Part shown: piece after piece, positions 58,070-64,000 of the stretch
How positions within the stretch are numbered: the stretch's first letter is position 1
How the letters are laid out: each line of letters opens with the position of its first letter
DNA from: Catellatospora bangladeshensis
GTDB taxonomy: Bacteria; Actinomycetota; Actinomycetes; Mycobacteriales; Micromonosporaceae
NCBI RefSeq assembly: GCF_016862575.1
Contig: NZ_BONF01000001.1
Coordinates: 82,904-146,903, forward strand
DNA: 64,000 nucleotides
Direction: 5' to 3'
Program-made: the position numbers and the translations under genes
Notes under the pieces: generated by a model
The model's database searches: none
What the model saw: only the letters and a program-made list of their open reading frames with translations
What the model was told of the DNA's origin: nothing

Positions 58070-59002
58070 TTACGAGAGCTCAGGGGCGACCTCGGCGGCG
58101 ACGAGTTCCAGGTGGTCGAGGTCGGTGAGGTCGAGGAACTGCAGGTAGATGCGCTCGGAGCCGGTCTCGGCGTAGCGGCCGATCTTGTCGGCGATCTCAG
58201 CGGGGGAGCCGGTCAGGCCGTTGGTGCGCAGCTCGTCCTCGGCGCGGCCGATGGCGGCGGCGCGGCGGCGGACCTCCGCGTCGGTCCGGCCGCAGCACAC
58301 GACCAAGGCGTTGGACAGGCGCAGGGTGCCCGGCTCGCGGTCGAGCCGGAGGCAGGCCTGGCGCACGCGCTCGAACTGCGCCGCGCTGTCCTCGACGCTC
58401 GCGAACGGCATGTTGAACTCGTCGGCGAAGCGTGCCGCGAGCACCGGGGTGCGCCGCTTGCCGCCGCCGCCGAGCAGGATCGGCGGGTGCGGCCGCTGCA
58501 CCGGCTTGGGCAGGGCGGGGGAGCGGGTGACCGTGTAGTGCTTGCCGTGGAAGTCGAAGCTGCCCCCGGCGGGGGTGTCCCACAGCCCGGTGATGATCTG
58601 CAGCTGCTCGCCCAGCCGGTCGAAGCGCTCGCCGACCTCGGGGAACGGGATGCCGTACGCCTCGTGCTCCGCGGTGAACCAGCCCGCGCCCAGCCCCAGC
58701 TCGACGCGCCCGCCGCTCATCGCGTCCACCTGCGCCACGCTGATCGCCAGCGGCCCCGGGTAGCGGAACGTGGCGGCCGTCATCAGCGTGCCCAGCCGGA
58801 TGCGGCTGGTGTCGCGGGCCAGGCCGGCCAGCGTGATCCAGGCGTCGGTCGGCCCGGGCAGCCCGCTGACGTCGCCCATCTTCAGGTAGTGGTCGGACCG
58901 GAAGAACGCGCCGTAGCCCGCGTCCTCGGCGCAGCGGGCGACGGCGAGCAGCTGTTCGTAGGAAGCACCCTGCTGGGGTTCGGTGAAGACGCGCAACTCC
59001 AT
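58070..59002 (-). CDS. LLM-class F420-dependent oxidoreductase
   Basis: The 310-residue TIM barrel is of the luciferase-like/F420 family: LRVFTEPQQGASYEQLLAVARCAEDAGYGAFFRSDHYL, RIRLGTLMTAATFRYPGPLAISVAQVDAMSGGRVELGLGAGWFTAEHEAYGIPFP and HPPILLGGGGKRRTPVLAARFADEFNMPF. The GLGAGW motif and lack of flavin-specific residues fit F420 use, common in actinomycetes. ATG at 59002 has TAAGCT 8 bp upstream, so it is likely leaderless. Its stop codon abuts a partial GGTGCCCTT repeat. The reaction is unknown. Confidence 0.92.
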   Translation of the reverse strand: MELRVFTEPQQGASYEQLLAVARCAEDAGYGAFFRSDHYLKMGDVSGLPGPTDAWITLAGLARDTSRIRLGTLMTAATFRYPGPLAISVAQVDAMSGGRVELGLGAGWFTAEHEAYGIPFPEVGERFDRLGEQLQIITGLWDTPAGGSFDFHGKHYTVTRSPALPKPVQRPHPPILLGGGGKRRTPVLAARFADEFNMPFASVEDSAAQFERVRQACLRLDREPGTLRLSNALVVCCGRTDAEVRRRAAAIGRAEDELRTNGLTGSPAEIADKIGRYAETGSERIYLQFLDLTDLDHLELVAAEVAPELS

Positions 59003-59081
59003 GATCGCCAGCTTAGATGGGTCCGGCGGGCGGCGGCCCCTTGTCTGTCAGTTAACAATGTTGCAAGAATGCGTCTTCGAA

Positions 59082-59978
59082 ATGTCTCGATCTTCGCCGC
59101 ACGGTCCAGGGGGTCGCCGCGTGCTGCTCGTCTACTCCGGCCGGCACAAGGCCGCCTCCAGCTGGTCCCGGGCCATCCTGCGGGAGGCCTGCGGGCTGCT
59201 GGGCCTGAACATGGTCACCGTGATCGCGCCGGAGCAGTGGGCGCCGTACGGCTCGCTGGCCGAGCTGGTCCGCCAGGAGCGGGTCGACCTGCTGTCGCTG
59301 ACCAACATCCAGCAGAAGCACTACGAGACGCTGCCGCCCCGGCGCACGGTGAACGTCATCCGCGACCCGCGCGACATCATCGTCTCCGGCTACTTCAGCC
59401 ACCGCAACACCCACGCCGTACAGGCGCTCGGGGTGACCTGGCACGAGCTGCCCGAGCACCGCAGGCGCCTGCGGGAGCTGGACGTGGCGGACGGGATGCT
59501 GGAGGAGATCGAGTTCAGCGGTTACTTCCTCGACCACATGAACACCTGGGACTACCAGCAGCCGGAGGTCCTGGAGCTGCGCATGGAGGAGCAGATCGGC
59601 GACCAGGTCGCGGTCTGGGCGCGCATCTTCGACCACTACGGGCTGCTGGTGCCGCCCGGGGCCGTCGGCGAGTGGGTCCGCATGGCCGCGGTGCGCTGGC
59701 GGCTGGGCGCGCTGGGGGAGCCCGGCCGGTGGCGCCGCGCGCTGCCCGCGCCCGCGCTGCGACGGCTGCCGCGGTCGTACGTGCCGCACACGGTGGGCCG
59801 GCACACCTTCACCCGGCTGTCCTATTCGGATCGGCGGCCCGGCGAGGTCGACGAGATGAACCACTACCGCAAGGGCGTGCCGGGGGACTGGCGCAACTAC
59901 TTCACCGAGCGTCACCGGGCCGCCTTCCGGGCCCGGTACGGCGACCTGGCGGAGCGGCTCGGCTACCCCGCCGACTGA
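59082..59978 (+). CDS. Sulfotransferase-domain protein
   Basis: The 298-residue protein has the PAPS-binding motifs of sulfotransferases: a 5'-phosphosulfate loop in VYSGRHKAASSWSRAIL (residues about 15-31) and a 3'-phosphate motif VIRDPRDIIVSGYFSHRNTH near residue 95. A C-terminal KGVPGDWRNYFTERHRAAF matches the RKGxxGDWKNxFT end motif. It would transfer sulfate to a glycan or small molecule. The start is uncertain: ATG at 59082 is taken, and ATG at 59058 is also in frame. No PAPS-synthesis gene is nearby. Confidence 0.88.
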   Translation: MSRSSPHGPGGRRVLLVYSGRHKAASSWSRAILREACGLLGLNMVTVIAPEQWAPYGSLAELVRQERVDLLSLTNIQQKHYETLPPRRTVNVIRDPRDIIVSGYFSHRNTHAVQALGVTWHELPEHRRRLRELDVADGMLEEIEFSGYFLDHMNTWDYQQPEVLELRMEEQIGDQVAVWARIFDHYGLLVPPGAVGEWVRMAAVRWRLGALGEPGRWRRALPAPALRRLPRSYVPHTVGRHTFTRLSYSDRRPGEVDEMNHYRKGVPGDWRNYFTERHRAAFRARYGDLAERLGYPAD

Positions 59979-60080
59979 GCGCAGCCCCGGGAGCGCCCGC
60001 GCCGGCCTCGGCATGCGGTGGAATGTGGTGTCGATCACTCCGGATGCGACTGTCGCCCGGAGAGGGTAGGTTTTCGTTTC

Positions 60081-60404
60081 GTGACATTCAGCGCGTTCAC
60101 CGGTCCGATCCGGTGGGTTGCGCGCCTCTCCGCGCGGTTGCTGACCGCGCTGGCCCTGATGAGCCTGCTGCTGGCCCCGGCCGCGGCCCGGGCAGCCGAG
60201 CCCGCCCCGCAGCCGCGCGCCGAGCAGTCGGCCGTCACCGCGAGCGTCCAGGAGGAGCGGGCGCCGTCCGCCCGCCCGGCCGCCGCCGTCCACCCCGGAT
60301 GCCTCGGCGACGCCGAGACCGTCCGGCCCCTCCCGGTCGCCGCCGAGCCGTCCGGCTCGGTGACCCCCGGGACGCGCGGCTGCCGCGCTCCGCCCGCGCG
60401 GTAA
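60081..60404 (+). CDS. Small secreted alanine/proline-rich protein
   Basis: The 107-residue protein has a clear signal peptide (RWVARLSARLLTALALMSLL then LAPAAARAA, cleavage near ARAAEP). The short mature part is low-complexity and has two cysteines (HPGCLGDAE and TRGCRAPP) that may form a disulfide. The GTG start at 60081 has TAGGTT 9 bp upstream, suggesting a leaderless message. No family is recognised. The 183-bp gap after it shows only a weak ribosome-binding region. Confidence 0.65.
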   Translation: MTFSAFTGPIRWVARLSARLLTALALMSLLLAPAAARAAEPAPQPRAEQSAVTASVQEERAPSARPAAAVHPGCLGDAETVRPLPVAAEPSGSVTPGTRGCRAPPAR

Positions 60405-60587
60405 CGGCCTTCCGTCGAGTTCGCGGCGTTCCGCCGGTTTCGTTCCCGCGCTCTCCGGTGATGACACCGGTATGCCGCCGACCGACGTCCCCCTCCGGGC
60501 GCCCGCCCGTGCGCCGTAACACCCTTCCCTCTTCGTGACGTGTCCCCGCCGTCGCGCCCACCCCTCAGCCACCCCGAGGTGTTGATC

Positions 60588-61301
60588 ATGAACGTTGTCC
60601 TGGACATCTTCTGGCACGACCTGCCGAGCGCCGTGCTCGCCTGGTCCCTGCTCGCCCTGCTGGCCGCCGTGGCGATCGGCGTGCTCGCCGCGTACACCCG
60701 CCAGGCCGAGCCGCAGCCCGCCGGCCCCGCCCCCGAGCTGCTGGAGCAGCAGACGATGCTCTCCGAGTACGCCCAGACGCTGGCCCGCAAGGCCCGGGAG
60801 GCGAGCGCGGCGGCCGAGCGCGCCGCCGTGACGGCCCGGCGCCGCCGGGAGGAGTGGCTGGCCGCGCAGGAGGTGGCCGAGCGCGCGTGGCAGCACTACG
60901 ACGAGGCCGACTCGCAGGCCCGCCGGGTGCTGACCGCGTCGGCGCTGCCGCTGCCGCGCACCCCGCAGACCCCGGCCGAGTACGCCTTCCGCGAGCGCTA
61001 CCTGCACCGCTCGGCGATGTCGGCGTGCTCGCACAACCGGATGTCGCCGCTGGAACTGAGCGACGCGCTGGCGCACCGCCGCGGCTGGGACCCGCGCCGC
61101 CACCCGATCGAGCAGGAGGCGGTGCTGACGAAGGTGGCCCGGGCGTCGCTGCGCACCGCGTACCGCCGCGCGTCGGAGGCGGAGAAGCAGGCGTGGCTGG
61201 CCACGGAGGCGGCGACCGCCGCGGCCCAGTCCCTGCGTTCGGCCGCGCACACCGCCCAGATGCGCGCCCGCCGCGCGAGCCGCCGGGTGACCCCTGCCTG
61301 A
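60588..61301 (+). CDS. Membrane-anchored coiled-coil protein
   Basis: The 237-residue protein has an N-terminal membrane helix (about 15-35, AVLAWSLLALLAAVAIGVLAAY) with the rest inside. A long alanine/arginine-rich helix (about 55-105, TLARKAREASAAAERAAVTARRRREEWLAAQEVAERAW) is probably a coiled coil. A structured region (about 120-185, FRERYLHRSAMSACSHNRMSPLELSDALAHRRGWDPRRHPIEQEA) comes before a second helix. ATG at 60588 follows CGAGGTG. The family is not recognised; cell-envelope scaffolding would be guesswork. A terminator follows. Confidence 0.75.
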   Translation: MNVVLDIFWHDLPSAVLAWSLLALLAAVAIGVLAAYTRQAEPQPAGPAPELLEQQTMLSEYAQTLARKAREASAAAERAAVTARRRREEWLAAQEVAERAWQHYDEADSQARRVLTASALPLPRTPQTPAEYAFRERYLHRSAMSACSHNRMSPLELSDALAHRRGWDPRRHPIEQEAVLTKVARASLRTAYRRASEAEKQAWLATEAATAAAQSLRSAAHTAQMRARRASRRVTPA

Positions 61302-61326
61302 CCGGCTCCTCCGCTCCAGGACCGAG

Positions 61327-61362
61327 GCTCCCGCCACGTCGTGCAGACGACCTGGCGGGAGC
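61327..61362 (+). terminator. Hairpin with T tail
   Basis: GCTCCCGCCA (61327-61336) pairs with TGGCGGGAGC (61353-61362), with an inner GTCGT/ACGAC stem, and is followed by TTTG. Confidence 0.8.
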
Positions 61363-61430
61363 TTTGCTCGTGTGGGGCGGGGAGGTTATGGCGTCGCGTG
61401 GCGGAGCGGGCGGCCGGTAGGGTCCGAGAC

Positions 61431-61916
61431 ATGATCATTCGTGAGGCGACCGGCCGGGACTGGCCGTCGATCTACCCGTTCTTCCGGCAGATCGTCGCGG
61501 CGGGCGAGACGTACGCGTTCCCGGAGGGCATGGACGTGGACCAGGCCCGCCCGTGGTGGATGGAGCAGCCGCCGGGCCGGACCGTGGTCGCCGTCGACGG
61601 GGACACCGTGCTCGGCTCGGCCAAGATGGGGCCTAACCGCCCCGGGCGCGGCGCGCACATCGCCACCGCCAGCTTCATGGTCGATCCGGCGCACGGCGGG
61701 CGCGGCGTGGGCCGGGCGCTCGGCACGCACATGATCGAGTGGGCGCGGTCCGCGGGCTATCACGGCATTCAGTTCAACGCGGTGGTCGAGACCAACGCGG
61801 CGGCGGTGCACCTGTGGCAGGCGATCGGCTTCGAGATCCTCGCCACCGTCCCGGAGGCGTTCGCGCATCCCGTGCACGGCCGCGTCGGGCTGCACGTGAT
61901 GTACCAGCGGCTGTAG
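61431..61916 (+). CDS. GNAT-family N-acetyltransferase
   Basis: The 161-residue acetyltransferase has IREATGRDWPSIYPFFRQIV at the start and acetyl-CoA motif A ASFMVDPAHGGRGVGRALGTHMIEWARSAGY (R/Q-x-x-G-x-G/A as GGRGVGRA). FNAVVETNAAAVHLWQAIGFEILATVPEAF follows. The pattern is that of phosphinothricin/YhhY-like enzymes with an acidic loop. ATG at 61431 has TAGGGT (61418-61423) 8 bp upstream and no Shine-Dalgarno, so it is leaderless. The substrate is unknown. Confidence 0.93.
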   Translation: MIIREATGRDWPSIYPFFRQIVAAGETYAFPEGMDVDQARPWWMEQPPGRTVVAVDGDTVLGSAKMGPNRPGRGAHIATASFMVDPAHGGRGVGRALGTHMIEWARSAGYHGIQFNAVVETNAAAVHLWQAIGFEILATVPEAFAHPVHGRVGLHVMYQRL

Positions 61917-62248
61917 CCGAAACCGCCCATCCGGTCACGATCCCGTTGTGCAACCTACACGAATGGGGTGAATCGCGCGGCGGCGAAGGGCGGTGCGGTG
62001 CGGAATCCGTGCCCACCGGGCGAGCGCGGAGCGTGTATGGCTGATTACGTTCAGTGAAAAAATCTTGAGTTTGCCCTGGACGGAGCCCTGTAGGCCGACG
62101 TAGCGTGTTCACCAGTGGCGCGACGCTCGATGAAGGCCCCAGGGGTCCCAGCGGGCCGGCCCGGACGGAGATGTTCCGTCAGGAGGCGCCGAGCGAAGTG
62201 CACAGGGGGATGGGTGGACAGATGCCGTTGGGGGACGGCGTCCACCCG
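61917..62248. other. Gene-free region, possible small RNA
   Basis: No convincing gene is present. An A+T-rich stretch (GAAAAAATCTTGAG, about 62056-62069) is promoter-like and the region ends in a strong hairpin (62249-62304). A transcript of about 200 nt starting near 62090-62105 is possible. A frame from GTG 62105 would run through the hairpin and is not credible as a protein. Confidence 0.35.
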
Positions 62249-62304
62249 GACAGTGAAAGGCCGGCGGTCGCTAACGGGGGTGAGCGACCGCCGGCCGCAC
62301 TGTC
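62249..62304. terminator. Long two-part hairpin
   Basis: GGCCGGCGGTCGCT (62259-62272) pairs with AGCGACCGCCGGCC (62283-62296), extended by an outer GACAGTG/CACTGTC stem. The loop is 10 nt. Confidence 0.8.
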
Positions 62305-62312
62305 ACCAATGC

Positions 62313-62365
62313 AAGGAAGGGCACCTTCTTAACGCTATGCGTAGAGGAAGGTGCCCTTCTTAACG
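62313..62365. repeat. AAGGTGCCCTTC-type palindromic repeat, copy 2
   Basis: GGAAGGGCACCTTC and GGAAGGTGCCCTTC flank TTAACGCTATGCGTAGA. The element is nearly the reverse complement of the repeat at 56971-57020. It ends 8 bp before the stop codon of the leftward gene at 62374. Confidence 0.88.
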
Positions 62366-62373
62366 TCTGCCGG

Positions 62374-63336
62374 TCAGCGGGCCGGTGGCGACGGCCGTGG
62401 CGTCGCGGTCACGGCGATCTGCGAGGTCAGCCGCTCCGCCTCGGCGGCCCGCCTTCGCCACTCCGCCCGCACCAGGTCCAGGTCGGCGCGGTGCGCGGCC
62501 TCCCATTCGTCGAGCCACCAGGACACCAGCCGCATCGCCGCCGTGTACGACGGCATCCGGCACGCGGCGTCGTCGGCAAACACGCCGGTCATCTCGTCCT
62601 CGGCGGCCCGCCAGGCGGCGGTGGCCGGACGGCCGCTAATCGGAGCGTCCGCCGTCCGCAGCCCCCAGTCGCGGAACAGGAAGTCGTCGCGGCCGTTCCA
62701 GTCCACCTGGTGACCGCGCTCCCGCATGCACGGCGCGTAAAGCAGCCGGCCCGCCAGCACCAGCGGGTTCGCGTCGATCCGCTCGGAGAGACCGGGCAGC
62801 GAGCTCAGCTGGTCCGTGCCGGCGGGCCGGTCGGTATCGTGGTACTCGCGGTAGTCGAACGGCCCGCGGCACGCGTTCGAGGCCGCGATCCAGGTCTCCT
62901 GATCCACCCCGGGCGGCAGCAGCGGCAAGCCGTAGTCGTAGCCCGGCGGGGCGTACGCCGACGCGATCACGTTGAGCGCGAAGCGGCGGCCGTGCTCGGT
63001 GACCGAGTCGAGCACGGTCGCGCCGCCGGTGCCGTAGCCGACGTCGGCGTCGGTGAAGCCCTCGTAGAGGCTGAAGTACGGCGCGACGGTGTACGGCAGC
63101 CCGCGCTCGCGCATGCAGTTGGCCATGCCGCCCTCGACGCGGTGGTAGTTGAGCAGCTCGTTGGCGCGCTGCTCGGCGACCGAACCGTTGATCCGCACGA
63201 TCAGCGCGTCCAGCCGCGCCGCCGTCGCCGCGAGGTCGAAGGCCGTTCCGCGGTACACCGCGTACCCGGCACCCGCGGCCAGCAGCACGAGCACGCTCAC
63301 GATCGCGATGAGCCTCCGCCGCGTCAGCCGGATCAT
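62374..63336 (-). CDS. Membrane-anchored extracytoplasmic protein with paired CMRERG motifs
   Basis: The 320-residue protein has one N-terminal membrane helix (about 8-27, LIAIVSVLVLLAAGAGYAVY) and a large outer domain. CMRERG occurs twice (MANCMRERGLPYT, about residue 73, and YAPCMRERGHQVDW, about residue 205). Two more cysteines (NACRGPF and DAACRMPS) could pair with them as disulfides. The last 40 residues are a charged helix. ATG at 63336 follows GAGGAGGGGG. I know similar CMRE(R/K)G proteins only as uncharacterised actinobacterial exported proteins. A pseudo-repeat of two related halves is likely. Confidence 0.75.
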   Translation of the reverse strand: MIRLTRRRLIAIVSVLVLLAAGAGYAVYRGTAFDLAATAARLDALIVRINGSVAEQRANELLNYHRVEGGMANCMRERGLPYTVAPYFSLYEGFTDADVGYGTGGATVLDSVTEHGRRFALNVIASAYAPPGYDYGLPLLPPGVDQETWIAASNACRGPFDYREYHDTDRPAGTDQLSSLPGLSERIDANPLVLAGRLLYAPCMRERGHQVDWNGRDDFLFRDWGLRTADAPISGRPATAAWRAAEDEMTGVFADDAACRMPSYTAAMRLVSWWLDEWEAAHRADLDLVRAEWRRRAAEAERLTSQIAVTATPRPSPPAR

Positions 63337-63411
63337 CCCCCGCCCCCTCCTCGACCGAAGTCAGCGGTGTGAATGTAGCGTCCGGCGCGGCGGATGGCCG
63401 TCCCGTCGCCG

Positions 63412-63939
63412 TCAGCCGCGGGCGGCGTCCAGATCGGAGCGGGTCAGCAGGGCGCGCAGGGTGATGCCGTCGGCGGCGAGCGCGGCGGCGCCGCCCTCCT
63501 GCCGGTCGATCACGCACAGTGCGCTGTCGATCGTCGCGCCCAGCTCACGCAGCTGCCGGGTGGAGATCGCGATCTGGCCGCCGGAGGTCACCACGTCCTC
63601 CACCACCAGCACCTGCCGCCCGGCGATCTCGGCGCCCTCGGCGAGCTTCGCGGTGCCGTACGCCTTGGCGGTCTTGCGGACGAACGCGCACGGCAGTCCG
63701 GTGTGCCGCCCCAGCGCGGTGACCACGGCGATGCCGCCCATCTCCAGCCCGGCGAGCACCTGCGTGCCCGGCGGGACCAGCGCCGCCATCCGCCCGGTGA
63801 GCGCGTCGAGCAGGAGAGGGTCGGCTTCGAAGCGGTACTTGTCGAAGTATTCGGTCGCGGTGCGACCGGACCGGAGCAGGAACTCGCCGCGCAGGCGGCA
63901 TCGGGCGTCGACCTCACGGGCCAGCTCGGCAGGCGTCAC
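63412..63939 (-). CDS. pyrE: Orotate phosphoribosyltransferase
   Basis: The 175-residue enzyme forms orotidine-5'-phosphate from orotate and PRPP in pyrimidine synthesis. The PRPP motif is VLVVEDVVTSGGQI near residues 109-122. Orotate and PRPP contacts lie in GEFLLRSGRTATEYFDKYRFEADP and in the FVRKTAKAYG loop. The GTG start at 63939 has no Shine-Dalgarno, and CAGGAT upstream suggests a leaderless message as for dnaG. It is slightly shorter than the E. coli enzyme, as usual in actinobacteria. A partial palindrome lies just upstream. Confidence 0.95.
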   Translation of the reverse strand: MTPAELAREVDARCRLRGEFLLRSGRTATEYFDKYRFEADPLLLDALTGRMAALVPPGTQVLAGLEMGGIAVVTALGRHTGLPCAFVRKTAKAYGTAKLAEGAEIAGRQVLVVEDVVTSGGQIAISTRQLRELGATIDSALCVIDRQEGGAAALAADGITLRALLTRSDLDAARG

Positions 63940-63964
63940 AGGCGATCATCCTGGCATGCCTCGC

Positions 63965-63985
63965 GCACTTTCGGGGAAACTGCAC
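63965..63985. repeat. Half copy of the GTTTCGGGGAA-type palindrome
   Basis: GCACTTTCGGGGAAACTGCAC resembles one arm of the element at 57970-58033. The expected second arm would lie beyond the window. Confidence 0.5.
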
Positions 63986-64000
63986 AATCGAAGCGTCTCT

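Noticed and set aside
62105..62332. Frame of 75 codons before the AAGGTGCCCTTC repeat
   Set aside because: It passes through a strong terminator hairpin and into the repeat, and has no protein-like composition.

Overview
The window is about 73% G+C chromosomal DNA from a filamentous actinobacterium, most likely a member of the Micromonosporaceae (Actinoplanes/Catellatospora/Micromonospora type). This is inferred from the codon bias, the XRE-DUF5753/DUF397 genes, a DUF6232-like protein, a SARP regulator, roadblock proteins, many apparently leaderless genes, and dispersed palindromes containing AAGGTGCCCTTC. There is no rRNA operon, prophage, transposase or CRISPR array. I read about 60 genes, two tRNAs, one tandem glycine riboswitch and one decayed gene.

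Layout. 1-10 kb: the start of a secreted GH16-type glucanase behind a LacI-type operator, a ribbon-helix-helix/unknown gene pair, a dGTPase-like gene, dnaG and a drug-type ABC exporter. 10-15 kb: tRNA-Asn and a CAT-anticodon tRNA, a lipoprotein, a methyltransferase, a SARP regulator behind four 11-bp phased direct repeats, a PHP phosphatase broken by an internal deletion, and a secreted pectinesterase behind a LacI-type palindrome. 15-24 kb: methyltransferases, a WYL regulator divergent from a VOC protein, a glycine-riboswitch-controlled gcvH-glyA operon, and a coupled NagZ/serine-hydrolase pair. 24-31 kb: a secreted GH87-type alpha-1,3-glucanase, a membrane GGDEF-EAL protein divergent from an orphan solute-binding lipoprotein, and a stress-type membrane protein. 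31-36 kb: a cassette of three roadblock/LC7 proteins with a DUF4388-like protein, then a DUF6232-like gene and an XRE regulator followed by two DUF397 genes. 36-39 kb: an M50 protease, a second VOC paralogue and a TetR/FAD-monooxygenase pair with two palindromic operators.

The most coherent functional unit is 39.4-50.2 kb: LacI regulator, sugar-binding lipoprotein, two MalF/MalG-type permeases, a second and larger GH87-type alpha-1,3-glucanase with extra carbohydrate-binding modules, a cytoplasmic GH13 alpha-glucosidase and a second LacI regulator. Read together, the enzyme cuts alpha-1,3-glucan outside, the transporter (which must borrow an ATPase encoded elsewhere) imports the oligosaccharides, and GH13 hydrolyses them. 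50-64 kb holds a GT2/methyltransferase-like surface-glycan pair, an MFS exporter, a nucleotidyltransferase, a GIY-YIG nuclease, an F420-type LLM oxidoreductase, a sulfotransferase, small membrane or secreted proteins, a GNAT acetyltransferase and pyrE.

Three families of intergenic palindromes run through the window. The best defined has seven members. Six are exactly 65 bp between terminal GATC-containing arms, and their interior sequence varies while the arms largely stay complementary. They lie mostly just beyond gene ends and look like mobile or structural elements.
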